Positions 39,130-46,615 of a DNA stretch of 46,616 bases are shown in pieces. The position numbers were made by a program, and so were the translations under genes. The stretch's first letter is position 1. Each line of letters begins with the position of its first letter. Origin of the DNA: a virus; IMG/VR virus record IMGVR_UViG_3300009034_000068, positions 1 through 46,616 of that record; one strand, given 5' to 3'. Below the pieces are notes generated by a model, which saw only the letters and a list, made by a program, of their open reading frames with translations, did no database searches and was not told the DNA's origin.

Positions 39130-39376
39130 TATTACTCTCCTTTAGAAAGAACAAGGGATATTTCACCCTATCCATTGCTTTTTTATAATTAGGGTGTTTC
39201 AGGCAGCGTTTGCAGGTAACCTTTTTGGGGTTGAATGTGCCTTTAGGGTAATCAAAACAATCAGATTTAATAGTTGCTTCGATAGGCATAAGTCTAATGC
39301 ATGTATCACAAACTGCCCTGCTTTGAGGGCCAAATTGTTTTATTAAATGGATAGGTTTAACTCTTGCTTTCGCCAT
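39122..39376 (-). CDS. Zinc-knuckle protein with YPLFFLK tail
   Basis: 84 residues. Basic start (AKARVKPIHLIKQF), CDTC at 23-26 and CKRC at 55-58 with KGTFNPKKVT between them: a small zinc site. It ends VKYPLFFLKESNNA, the tail shared with the next gene. The last codons also contain that gene's ribosome site (AAAGGAG). Function unknown. Confidence 0.68.
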   Translation of the reverse strand: MAKARVKPIHLIKQFGPQSRAVCDTCIRLMPIEATIKSDCFDYPKGTFNPKKVTCKRCLKHPNYKKAMDRVKYPLFFLKESNNA

Positions 39377-39386
39377 AGCGTTCTCC

Positions 39387-39496
39387 AGAATGCAAATTAA
39401 TCATTTATATTTTTCTTCGGAACTTTCTATTAATGCCCCTACAACTATAAACCCTATTATTACTGCTATTATACCAGATATTATCATTTGCATTCT
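39387..39496. repeat. Inverted repeat flanking a 28-residue gene
   Basis: AGAATGCAAAT at 39387-39397 and its perfect reverse complement ATTTGCATTCT at 39486-39496, 11 bases each, 88 bases apart. The right arm overlaps the end of the polymerase gene. They could pair in the transcript and isolate the small gene, or be traces of an insertion. Confidence 0.45.
39401..39487 (-). CDS. 28-residue membrane peptide
   Basis: MIISGIIAVIIGFIVVGALI then ESSEEKYK: one long membrane segment with an acidic end. The ATG at 39487 overlaps the polymerase stop (ATGA); an ATG two codons upstream is also in frame. Likely co-translated with the polymerase. Function unknown. Confidence 0.5.
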   Translation of the reverse strand: MIISGIIAVIIGFIVVGALIESSEEKYK

Positions 39497-41013
39497 CCGT
39501 ACCTTGTACTGTAATTTATATCTATATCCCACTTCAAAAATATAGGTAATGCTTTAATCATACACTCGTTGATATATTTCACACCCTCTTCCACATATTC
39601 CTTCTTGCACTCAACAACAATCTCATCGTGGACAATATTTATTAGCATCAAATTAGGATTTAACACAATCAATGCAGCGGCCACCTTGACAACATCAGCA
39701 CCATAAGACTGAATCTTGAAATTGAAAGCCTGCCGATAGCATCTTTCCTTACCCCATTTGTTTAATTTGTGAAAGTCAGGGAATCTTCTTTTACGCCCCG
39801 ACATATTCCTGACAAACCCATGCTTGTACACTTGCTCCCGTGTTTTCTCAATGGCACGTCTAAGTCCTGGGTATTGGGCAAAGAATTTGTCAATAAACGC
39901 TTGTGCCTCCTTCTCACTACAACCAAAGTCCTTAGAGAATCCATAAGCTGTTTTACCATAAACCGTTCCAAATACCACTGACTTGCAATCAGTACGTTGT
40001 TTGTGGTACTTCTCTTTTGCAATCTTATGTTCGAGAGTCTTATCAGTTAAGCCAAGAGCAGATATATTTAATCCATCTATTTCGTTAGCCGTAGCTAAAT
40101 GAATATCATAACCTTTTCGTAGTTTACTTTTTAGGTTAGTGTCACCGCTCTCCTGAGCCATTATCCTTACTTCTTGGCTAACGTAATCAGCCACGATAAA
40201 CACATCATCATCGTCAGCCACAAACAAATTACGAATGTTCGCAATGTCGTTTTGCTTAGGCAACTGCTCAATATTAGGGGAAGAACAACTAAGACGGCCA
40301 GTGACACACACAGTATTATGAAAGCTACAGCGAATACGTCCATCATCATCTATAAACCTTTCAAAAGGAATTAAAAAACCATTAAGTAATTTCTCCACCT
40401 TGCCAAGTTTAATCAACAAATCTATCGCAGGATGCTTACCTTTCAATCTTTTCTTACTTTGTTTGTTCCAAGACTTCTTTTTCTCCTTCTTGCTTCTCTC
40501 ATATATAGGAAATCCCAATCCTTCTATCAGGGGAACTACCTGGTCTGAACTATTAAAATTTATACTTGGTTTGCAGGATGTCACTCGACTTCTTGGAGTG
40601 ACACTAACAATATACTTACCACCAAATATGTTCAACAACTCATTCTCTATCTCATAAAATAAATGCTGCGTATCATAAGTCATTTGCTTGGCAGCACTTA
40701 CATCACCTTTTATTCCGTTAATAACAAGGTGCATCAATGCTCTTTGAAAAGGAAATTCAATATCATAAGCTAAGTGGTGGAGTCCTTGTTTTTCTATTTG
40801 GGGCGACTGTAATCTATATAAATCATACGTATTAATTGCATCTTCTGTTGCGTACTTAGCAAACTTTGGACTATCTGTACCATATTTTATAGCATCTTTA
40901 TACTCTGTCACTTCCCTATGTAATTGAGTATGGGTTAGATATTTAAGTCCGTTCTCAAGTAGATTCTCATTAAGCAAGTGACTTGCTGTTAGGGTATCAA
41001 AAATGCGTGGCAT
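39484..41013 (-). CDS. DNA polymerase I (family A), C-terminal piece of a split gene
   Basis: 509 residues. It starts inside the 3'-5' exonuclease domain (PRIFDTLTASHLL, then exo III YATED with Tyr54 and Asp58) and continues through a complete polymerase domain. Motif A is VADYVSQE (Asp276), the O-helix RTDCKSVVFGTVYG has Arg340, Lys344, Phe348 and Tyr352, and motif C is VHDEI (His462, Asp463). Exo motifs I and II lie in a separate ORF at 41921. Phe348 corresponds to Taq Phe667, a state usual in virulent phages. It replicates phage DNA with the helicase. Confidence 0.88.
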   Translation of the reverse strand: MPRIFDTLTASHLLNENLLENGLKYLTHTQLHREVTEYKDAIKYGTDSPKFAKYATEDAINTYDLYRLQSPQIEKQGLHHLAYDIEFPFQRALMHLVINGIKGDVSAAKQMTYDTQHLFYEIENELLNIFGGKYIVSVTPRSRVTSCKPSINFNSSDQVVPLIEGLGFPIYERSKKEKKKSWNKQSKKRLKGKHPAIDLLIKLGKVEKLLNGFLIPFERFIDDDGRIRCSFHNTVCVTGRLSCSSPNIEQLPKQNDIANIRNLFVADDDDVFIVADYVSQEVRIMAQESGDTNLKSKLRKGYDIHLATANEIDGLNISALGLTDKTLEHKIAKEKYHKQRTDCKSVVFGTVYGKTAYGFSKDFGCSEKEAQAFIDKFFAQYPGLRRAIEKTREQVYKHGFVRNMSGRKRRFPDFHKLNKWGKERCYRQAFNFKIQSYGADVVKVAAALIVLNPNLMLINIVHDEIVVECKKEYVEEGVKYINECMIKALPIFLKWDIDINYSTRYGECK

Positions 41014-41014
41014 A

Positions 41015-41242
41015 TTATTTTCTACACTTAGGTAATGGACAACCTTCTGGTATTTCAGGCCAACCAGCAGGATTTTTATTATTAGAATTATTCACTTCCC
41101 AATCATCTACAATTCTTGTAATTTCCCCTTCATCATTTTCACAATCCCAACCGGAGTCATAGGACATGCCGTAGTCGCCGTTGTATCGGCAATAAGGACA
41201 ATCTGCACATGTTGGCCCAATCTTTATATTTAATCTTCTCAT
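41015..41242 (-). CDS. Cysteine-rich mini-protein inside the split polymerase
   Basis: 75 residues from the ATG at 41242, set by GGAGGAA 8 bases upstream; the upstream in-frame TTG is unlikely. TCADCPYCRYNG (CxxCxxC at about 12-18), a mid Cys and the end GCPLPKCRK suggest a metal knuckle, with acidic loops between. It lies between the two polymerase pieces, one base before the C-terminal piece. Function unknown. Confidence 0.65.
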   Translation of the reverse strand: MRRLNIKIGPTCADCPYCRYNGDYGMSYDSGWDCENDEGEITRIVDDWEVNNSNNKNPAGWPEIPEGCPLPKCRK

Positions 41243-41303
41243 ATTTATTTCCTCCAAAAACTTTACGCATTTTTAGTAGCTCCGCTCAAAGATTTTAGGT
41301 ATA

Positions 41304-41924
41304 TCATCCCCATTGCTCTGCCATTGCGTCTGCTATGCCTTGGAATGTTATGCTTCTCAACTTCCATCTATCCTTAGAGGGACTCATTGCATCTACAAAA
41401 TATAATGGCCGACCTGATTTACATACATAGACAGGTTTTTCAGGTTCTACTTCATTCGTAGGTTGTAACAACGGTAAATTCTTTAACCATAGACAAGTTC
41501 TTTTTCTTTCGGGATGTCCAAACTGAAACGGATTTATAGTTTGGTCAGGCTTTCTAAAGTGAGTATTTACATATCCAACAGGATTCTCAACACATATTTT
41601 TTCAGTAGGGGCATTGTAGAGTTGCATAAAAAACTCAAATGCTTCTTCTGTCTTTTGTTGTCTGCCTTTTATCTTTTTATTCCAATGTAATCCTGCAACA
41701 CTTAAATAGGTACAAGGGGGATGTGCTATAATCAAATCCCACCCCCAATTAAGTATATCTAATACATTACCATGAACATGCAAGCGTTCCCCCCATTTTG
41801 GGTGAGGTACATTAGATTCTGTTCCTTCATCTTCAAGCAAATCACAACTTGTAGTATTATGGCCTTTCTTAGCAAAAGCATCACGTACTCTACCACTAAA
41901 CTCACAAGCTACTAATACTTTCAT
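41304..41924 (-). CDS. C5-cytosine methyltransferase-like protein inside the split polymerase
   Basis: 206 residues. VLVACEFSGRVRDAF (residues 3-17) is a SAM-binding-like start, and AHPPCTYLSVAG carries a PPC signature like motif IV of C5 methyltransferases. VENPVGY resembles motif VI, and KRTCLWLKNLPLL is a block common in the phage type of this family. The target-recognition region is small, so specificity or activity is uncertain. It overlaps the exonuclease piece as ATGA. It may modify phage DNA against host restriction. Confidence 0.72.
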   Translation of the reverse strand: MKVLVACEFSGRVRDAFAKKGHNTTSCDLLEDEGTESNVPHPKWGERLHVHGNVLDILNWGWDLIIAHPPCTYLSVAGLHWNKKIKGRQQKTEEAFEFFMQLYNAPTEKICVENPVGYVNTHFRKPDQTINPFQFGHPERKRTCLWLKNLPLLQPTNEVEPEKPVYVCKSGRPLYFVDAMSPSKDRWKLRSITFQGIADAMAEQWG

Positions 41925-42211
41925 GTTTCTATCCCTTCCTTTCTAAGTACCATCATATCAAAACTTGCATTATGAAACACCACCATCTTAGCCTCTGATA
42001 AATAATAATCAAGAATCATCAATAAATCTTTCTTGTATCTTCTCTTGATGTCCACATAACACGCTTGAGAACCATCACAAATACTGAATCCGATAATCTC
42101 AAGGTCTAACCAATTAAGAGAGGTTGTTTCTGTATCAAGTGAGAAGATGTCCTTACAGTGACTCATCCAATGCTTAAATTCATCAGCAGTTTTTATGATT
42201 GTCTTTTCCAT
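41921..42211 (-). CDS. DNA polymerase I exonuclease N-terminal piece (split gene)
   Basis: 96 residues. SLDTETTSLNW is exo I (Asp26, Glu28) and VVFHNASFDMMVL is exo II (Asn81, Asp85) of the DEDD proofreading domain. It ends at GIET exactly where an intact family A polymerase would go on to the IFDT segment that opens the 39484-41013 protein. The 0.9 kb between them holds two unrelated genes. Working together with the large piece would be needed for proofreading. Confidence 0.82.
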   Translation of the reverse strand: MEKTIIKTADEFKHWMSHCKDIFSLDTETTSLNWLDLEIIGFSICDGSQACYVDIKRRYKKDLLMILDYYLSEAKMVVFHNASFDMMVLRKEGIET

Positions 42212-42369
42212 TCACCACACCAATCATAAGGTCTGTGCTCTGTTTCTATAGGAAATCTCTTACAATGTATGAACTCAACTTGGTTAGCAGCAGTATTAGA
42301 CATTGAACTAACATAACTATAAAAACAATCCTCACAGTTTGTGTGTTCATATCTATCACATTTATTCAT
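42193..42369 (-). CDS. Small cysteine-rich protein, 58 aa
   Basis: MNKCDRYEHTNCEDCFYSYV, FIHCKRFP and YDWCGEW hold five Cys spaced as in a small zinc site, with aromatic residues. It overlaps the exonuclease piece by 19 bases and so is coupled to it. No family is recognised. Confidence 0.58.
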   Translation of the reverse strand: MNKCDRYEHTNCEDCFYSYVSSMSNTAANQVEFIHCKRFPIETEHRPYDWCGEWKRQS

Positions 42370-42431
42370 AATATGCCTTTCTTGAATTTAAGCATTTCAT
42401 GTATCCGTTAGGATATCCCCAATCTCTGAAC

Positions 42432-42647
42432 TCAGCGGGTTTTGTTATTATGTTTCTTTGCATCGAGAGACCGTAAACAATTCTTACAAGTCACATTTTT
42501 TCTGATAACTGTACTATGCAATATTGTATCATATCCACAAGCTGCGGTTAAATCATAAAATGCTCGTTTTTTATTGTCAGGAAAACCGTAGTAATTATTC
42601 CATACTGGATTACAATAATATGATTTACGTACCCAATGTATTTTCAT
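42432..42647 (-). CDS. Small zinc-knuckle protein, 71 aa
   Basis: MKIHWVRKSYYCNPVWNNYY, then a helix AFYDLTAACGYDT and VTCKNCLRSLDAKKHN. The VTCKxCL element also occurs in the 84-residue protein at 39122-39376. Aromatic and basic, suited to nucleic acid. Function unknown. Confidence 0.62.
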   Translation of the reverse strand: MKIHWVRKSYYCNPVWNNYYGFPDNKKRAFYDLTAACGYDTILHSTVIRKNVTCKNCLRSLDAKKHNNKTR

Positions 42648-42689
42648 AGTTTATCTCAAATAAATTTGTTATTTAGTATGCCTTTGGCA

Positions 42690-43148
42690 TCACAATTCTA
42701 CATCTGATTCAAGTTTCTGGCTGTGTGCTCTGCGAGGTGAGTCTATAAGCCTACGAATATTTTTTGCTATCCTTGGTACACTTCCCCTGTGAGCTAAAAG
42801 ACAAAGTTCAATTGCTCCTCCGCACACCCACCTACCCATAAAACAAACCGGTTTGCCTGTGGAAGTTCTTTTTAGCCACTCAAAAGCAACTGTGCTATAT
42901 TGAAATCCCCATCGTTCAATACACTCTATTGCTAACGGTAGTTTTGAATGGACTGCCCAAAGAAATAACAAACAATTTTTATCTGCCAAATTGCTTATAG
43001 GAAGTTGCAAAATTTCTTTATCTGACATTGTAGGGTAATGGTCTATTATTTCTTTTCCTTTTGTCGCTACATTAAGTTTACAATTTCCAAAACTCCAAGG
43101 TGGGTCTGCATATATAATCTGATATTTTTTATTTGGAAATGGAATCAT
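42690..43148 (-). CDS. MT-A70-family DNA N6-adenine methyltransferase, C-terminally short
   Basis: 152 residues. YQIIYADPPWSF (residues 9-20) holds the catalytic DPPW and NCLLFLWAVHSKLPLAIEC the central sheet. The family's usual last segment, in which KPD precedes an ELFAR-type strand, is replaced by HSQKLESDVEL and a stop, so about 25 residues are missing. It may be reduced in activity or rely on a partner. The upstream 51-residue gene overlaps its start by 20 bases. Confidence 0.78.
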   Translation of the reverse strand: MIPFPNKKYQIIYADPPWSFGNCKLNVATKGKEIIDHYPTMSDKEILQLPISNLADKNCLLFLWAVHSKLPLAIECIERWGFQYSTVAFEWLKRTSTGKPVCFMGRWVCGGAIELCLLAHRGSVPRIAKNIRRLIDSPRRAHSQKLESDVEL

Positions 43149-43284
43149 TATCCTTTTTCTCCTTACCTTCTCTAACCTTAGTTTTTACTCTAAAATCATA
43201 CCCACAAAGATACTTGAATGAATTGACTTCACCCTCATTAATTTTACACTTTTCTCTCCAGCTTAAATCACACCAACTTTTCAT
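43129..43284 (-). CDS. Small charged protein, 51 aa
   Basis: MKSWCDLSWREKCKINEGEV, YLCGYDFRVKTK and the very basic/acidic end REGKEKKDNDS. Three Cys. It overlaps the MT-A70 start by 20 bases, so it is coupled to it. Function unknown. Confidence 0.58.
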   Translation of the reverse strand: MKSWCDLSWREKCKINEGEVNSFKYLCGYDFRVKTKVREGKEKKDNDSISK

Positions 43285-43287
43285 ATT

Positions 43288-43716
43288 TCACCTTAGCATA
43301 GAGGTCAAGTAACAATTAATCCCATACACAATCTTCTTGAAATGCTGTTCATAATCCCCGTCCACAGCCACAATTACGGGAATGTCATTAGCCACAGCAT
43401 AATCTATTTCTATCCGCATGCCTTTAGATATATAATCATCAGGGGATAACACAACAAGAAAGTTGCATCGGGATATAATCTCACAATCTATATCCAATAT
43501 TTGTTCTATAGTTAAATATCCTTTTCTATCGGCGATTATTACAAATTCATCGTGCTCACCTGGAATATAAAAGTCTATATTAGGAAATTCCTTGTACAAT
43601 AATTTACCAAAATCTATAGCTTTTTTGCAATTCGCTATTTTTTGTATATCAGTTGCACTTCTGCCATATTTACCAGCTATACTATGCGAGATATATGCAC
43701 GAATTTTACTACTCAT
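43288..43716 (-). CDS. Nucleoside 2-deoxyribosyltransferase-like protein
   Basis: 142 residues. IRAYISHSIAG at the start, a central helix block, ILDIDCEIISRCNFLVVLS and SKGMRIEIDYAVANDIPVI (about 105-123) follow the order of the DUF4406/NDT-like Rossmann fold, in which the Glu of the GMxxEI segment is the usual active-site residue. NDT enzymes exchange bases on deoxynucleosides and could help nucleotide salvage or modified-base supply. Activity on a given substrate cannot be told from sequence. Confidence 0.7.
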   Translation of the reverse strand: MSSKIRAYISHSIAGKYGRSATDIQKIANCKKAIDFGKLLYKEFPNIDFYIPGEHDEFVIIADRKGYLTIEQILDIDCEIISRCNFLVVLSPDDYISKGMRIEIDYAVANDIPVIVAVDGDYEQHFKKIVYGINCYLTSMLR

Positions 43717-44152
43717 TTTTCTTCTCCTTATCTATTTGTAGAAATGGTTTAACGCAATTAGGGTATTTCTCAATTACCGCAGCAGTTTTTTCATTTAACT
43801 TATTCATATTAATGGGGTTTCGTATTGGCCTGTCATCTATCCAATTACCCACCAACATTGAGTCCCGAAGCACCATCAAGGCCGTCAGAGCCTTTGTGAT
43901 GTGATTCAACCCGCTATCAGGGTCTACATCCTCGCCCTCCCACCAATCCATAACATGACGAAGGGCTGCGTCATAATACACAGTGGCACTAACCCCCATT
44001 GCCCTATAATTGTGCCGTCCATATTTCCTGGCACCCTCCAACATTCCCAACCCCATTTCAAATAGCACAGGACAGGACAATGTGGATAGTGGGGCTTTCT
44101 TTATACCTATTATGTCTTTGGGGTTTGTATCTTTACTCTCCATATCTGTCAT
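43709..44152 (-). CDS. dATP/dGTP diphosphohydrolase-like protein (DUF5664 type)
   Basis: 147 residues from the ATG at 44152, chosen because GGGGGA stands 5 bases upstream; an upstream in-frame start is less likely. SKDTNPKDIIG, ARKYGRHNY (41-49), then LRHVMDWWEGEDVDPDSGLN (64-83) match the conserved core of a phage family annotated as dATP/dGTP diphosphohydrolase N-terminal domain. All-alpha MazG-like enzymes of this type cleave dNTPs to dNMPs and are known from phages that alter their DNA bases. No PurZ gene is in the window. Confidence 0.78.
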   Translation of the reverse strand: MTDMESKDTNPKDIIGIKKAPLSTLSCPVLFEMGLGMLEGARKYGRHNYRAMGVSATVYYDAALRHVMDWWEGEDVDPDSGLNHITKALTALMVLRDSMLVGNWIDDRPIRNPINMNKLNEKTAAVIEKYPNCVKPFLQIDKEKKNE

Positions 44153-44153
44153 A

Positions 44154-44330
44154 TTAATCCCCCACACATAAAGTTTCACTAACTATCTTTTTGCAAATAT
44201 CTGCTTCCACTTCTGGCTCAAGACCACCATAACGAAATGGATAAAATGGACAGTCTTTATCCCTACATATACGAATATCTTTTAACTTGTTACCCGTACA
44301 GTACTTACAAAAATCGTTATATTTACTCAT
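44154..44330 (-). CDS. Small cysteine-rich protein, 58 aa
   Basis: Start at the ATG at 44330 with AAGGA 8 bases upstream. FCKYCTGNKLKDIRICRDKDC gives CxxC plus two further Cys, a four-Cys zinc site, then FYPFRYGGLEPEVEADICKKI. Its stop is 1 base from the diphosphohydrolase start. Function unknown. Confidence 0.62.
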   Translation of the reverse strand: MSKYNDFCKYCTGNKLKDIRICRDKDCPFYPFRYGGLEPEVEADICKKIVSETLCVGD

Positions 44331-44341
44331 AATACCAATCC

Positions 44342-45031
44342 TTAAATTGAACTTTTGAGTATTCTGCAATACGGCAGTAAAGCATCATAATTCTTCTTCA
44401 AGTCAATAACATCCTTTTCACAATGGTCTACCACTTCCGCCACAGCAACCTCATTACCCATCATAGCCTGCCGCCAAGCAGGATGAGAAATTCTGGTCTT
44501 AATCGTCTTGCCCTGCAGGGATTCAGCTACCACATCCTGCCTATTAGAATGCAGGCATAATTTTGTTTTCGCCATTCGCCAAACATCGGTATGATAAAGC
44601 TCACCGTGCTTGGGGAAGTCCAAACCGTGTATGATAGCCCTGCTTCTCAAGAATGGGATGTCAAAATATGTACTATAGTGTCCCACCACCCTATCAAAAG
44701 ATTGCATAGTATCAATACATGTGCTGATTACTCTGCTATCCTCATTACCAGACAGCACGTCCTTCTTGGTCAACCAATCCTCATACAACGTACCATCATC
44801 CGCAAGGATACACCAGCATAGCACTATCCCGAAGTTGGCTTTAAGATTGCTTGTCTCAATGTCTAACCAACCAACCTTCTCCTTGATACCGTAATCTTTT
44901 ATAAAACAATTAAAATGACGGACATAATTATGACGGTGTGTACACTTATGCGTCAATAACCAATGAAGTTGTTGTGAATTAGCCCGCCTAACATTAACTA
45001 AACCTCTCATAATTTTAGGTAGTTTATTCAT
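44342..45031 (-). CDS. DEDD-type 3'-5' exonuclease
   Basis: 229 residues. WLDIETSNL (exo I, Asp and Glu), VVGHYSTYFDIPFL (exo II) and VVDHCEKDVIDL (exo III, with His and the final Asp) match the RNase H-like DnaQ/YprB-type exonuclease fold. A basic N-terminus (KLPKIMRGLVNVRR) precedes it. The start with AAGGAA 6 bases upstream is preferred; an ATG 5 codons upstream overlaps the previous stop. It may assist replication or recombination along with the split polymerase. Confidence 0.78.
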   Translation of the reverse strand: MNKLPKIMRGLVNVRRANSQQLHWLLTHKCTHRHNYVRHFNCFIKDYGIKEKVGWLDIETSNLKANFGIVLCWCILADDGTLYEDWLTKKDVLSGNEDSRVISTCIDTMQSFDRVVGHYSTYFDIPFLRSRAIIHGLDFPKHGELYHTDVWRMAKTKLCLHSNRQDVVAESLQGKTIKTRISHPAWRQAMMGNEVAVAEVVDHCEKDVIDLKKNYDALLPYCRILKSSI

Positions 45032-45045
45032 ACTATTCCTTTCCA

Positions 45046-45186
45046 TTATATATCGTTTGCCCGTTCTTGGTAACAGCTATCACATAAATAACATTCTTGT
45101 ATTTCATCATATATTTCTTCTGCATAAGGACATGTTGTTAGCTTTACATCTTCTTTTTGTTTTTCGCAATCATCACATGTATACAT
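45046..45186 (-). CDS. Zinc mini-protein, 46 aa
   Basis: MYTCDDCEKQKEDVKLTTCP (CxxC at 4-7) and QECYLCDSCYQE (CxxCxxC near the end) in a strongly acidic chain. It overlaps the exonuclease start context. GGAGG precedes its ATG. It resembles tiny phage proteins that bind host enzymes, but no function can be assigned. Confidence 0.58.
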   Translation of the reverse strand: MYTCDDCEKQKEDVKLTTCPYAEEIYDEIQECYLCDSCYQERANDI

Positions 45187-45187
45187 A

Positions 45188-45325
45188 TTAATCCTCCTCT
45201 AATTCATCCATATGATTAGTACACCCTGGGCAATGGTCGCCACACTCCCTACAACCATAGTTGCCACAGGTTTCACAATAATACTGAACTATATGTTCTG
45301 CTCCACATTCTCTGCAAGTAGCCAT
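45188..45325 (-). CDS. Zinc mini-protein with four CxxC pairs, 45 aa
   Basis: ATCRECGAEHIV, YYCETCGNYGCRECG and HCPGCTNHMDE: four CxxC pairs in 45 residues, enough for two zinc ions. The end is acidic. GGAG lies 6-8 bases upstream. The repetitive Cys pattern suggests a compact nucleic-acid or protein-binding module. Function unknown. Confidence 0.6.
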   Translation of the reverse strand: MATCRECGAEHIVQYYCETCGNYGCRECGDHCPGCTNHMDELEED

Positions 45326-45326
45326 T

Positions 45327-45482
45327 TTATTCTCCTTTCGAGAATGGAGTTTTACAGTTCAAGCAAGTAAATACTGTACCCCAATCATAAATACCACTAT
45401 CGTCTTGTAAGGTACAGTGATAAAAAACATCCTTACTTTTACATTCTGGGCAAATAACTTTTGGTTTCGGCACATCTTTCAT
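45327..45482 (-). CDS. Zinc-ribbon mini-protein, 51 aa
   Basis: Start at the ATG at 45482 with GGGGAA upstream. VICPECKSKDVFYHC and FTCLNCKTPF form a classic TFIIS-like ribbon with a Tyr/Trp hairpin between (SGIYDWGTV). Ends basic. It lies one base after the nuclease stop. Possible transcription-associated role, by fold only. Confidence 0.63.
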   Translation of the reverse strand: MKDVPKPKVICPECKSKDVFYHCTLQDDSGIYDWGTVFTCLNCKTPFSKGE

Positions 45483-45483
45483 C

Positions 45484-46437
45484 TTATTCCCCTTTGACCT
45501 TATGGAATGGACAACTTTTACTAAGATGCCAACAACCACACTTTCCTTTTATATAATATTTACACGAATAGCATACTTCTTTTTTTGTGGTTTTCGGACA
45601 AATGCTTCTTGATTTACAGTATCTATTACAAAATACTGCTTCACTCTTTCTTATATCAAACTTCTGTGGCTGTTGCTGACTAACCCATTGATTTACCTCA
45701 TCCAACGTACCCACCTTTGTCGGCGTTTTATTCTTGCCTTTATATGCCTCAAACCGTATGCCTCTTTGTTCGTCACTACAAGGTTTATCATACTCTTGTG
45801 GCGTATCATATATAGGATGTACAAGGTGTTTTGCCACTTGGTCGTATATATATTTATCTTGTGTTTCAAAATCCCACAAGTCTAAGCTAATGCACTCATA
45901 AGGAATCGTAGGATAATCCCTCCAATAGGTATTACCTTGCTTCCAATCCCTATACCACACATCCACTAACAGTTCGTCTACCGCAATATCCCGCATACGG
46001 CGTTGCCACCCGTAGCAATTCATTTGTTTAGTCCACTTAGGTAATCTGTATTTTGGCCCATATACCCCCGTTTGCTTTACCTCAAGAGTTGTGTTCACAA
46101 AATGATTATCAGCTTTGCCAACTACAATTATTCCATCAACCACATCCTCAAATTTATGTTCGGCATCATCATCATCCGTTGCACACATCTCATACCTGCT
46201 ATGCAAGGATATACCCTGTACCATAGTCAGCATATCAGAATAATCACGCACTATATCATCCCAATGGTTTATATATAGTATTCTTGGTAAATTTATTATT
46301 TTACTTGCAAGCCACCAACAAAACTTCTTCCACTTTGGTATATCTGCCCACAGCTTATCATCCTTATTAGAACCCGCTATATTATAAACTAACATACCTA
46401 TCCATACCCTAATTTTTATTATTGCTCCGACCCTCAT
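45484..46437 (-). CDS. RecB/Cas4-like PD-(D/E)XK nuclease with cysteine cluster
   Basis: 317 residues from the ATG at 46437, favoured by GGGGAGG 8 bases upstream. DGIIVVG (acid) and TTLEVKQTG (ExK) form the PD-(D/E)XK core, and KQMNCYGW supplies the QxxxY motif of RecB-like nucleases. The C-terminal 60 residues have nine Cys (CNRYCKSRSICP, then CYSCKYYIKGKCGC), consistent with an iron-sulphur cluster as in Cas4 and AddB. Such enzymes trim DNA ends for recombination or repair. Confidence 0.76.
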   Translation of the reverse strand: MRVGAIIKIRVWIGMLVYNIAGSNKDDKLWADIPKWKKFCWWLASKIINLPRILYINHWDDIVRDYSDMLTMVQGISLHSRYEMCATDDDDAEHKFEDVVDGIIVVGKADNHFVNTTLEVKQTGVYGPKYRLPKWTKQMNCYGWQRRMRDIAVDELLVDVWYRDWKQGNTYWRDYPTIPYECISLDLWDFETQDKYIYDQVAKHLVHPIYDTPQEYDKPCSDEQRGIRFEAYKGKNKTPTKVGTLDEVNQWVSQQQPQKFDIRKSEAVFCNRYCKSRSICPKTTKKEVCYSCKYYIKGKCGCWHLSKSCPFHKVKGE

Positions 46438-46438
46438 T

Positions 46439-46615
46439 TTAATCCTCCCCGTTATCATCACTTTTCAATATAACTTTTATGGCAAATTTCAATGCTTGAA
46501 TTGCGTGTGGGCTTAAATCAGGCATTGAATAAATAGGTATCTTCTCCTGTTTTGCACACTGTAGCTCTTTAAGGATAGCGATGTCGGTGGGTGGTTTGTA
46601 ATCACCAAACAGGAT
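46439..46615 (-). CDS. Partial ORF at the right edge, C-terminal 58 residues
   Basis: Open at the window edge. The visible end includes LKELQCAKQEKIPIYS, MPDLSPHAIQALKFAIKVIL and KSDDNGED, acidic at the end. It carries the ribosome site of the nuclease gene in its last codons. No family is recognised from this end. Confidence 0.55.
   Translation of the reverse strand: MLFGDYKPPTDIAILKELQCAKQEKIPIYSMPDLSPHAIQALKFAIKVILKSDDNGED

Noticed and set aside
43709-44152. Claim that this is a 2-aminoadenine (Z) genome
   Set aside because: PurZ, DatZ and the matching polymerase signature are not seen in the window; one family member alone is not enough.
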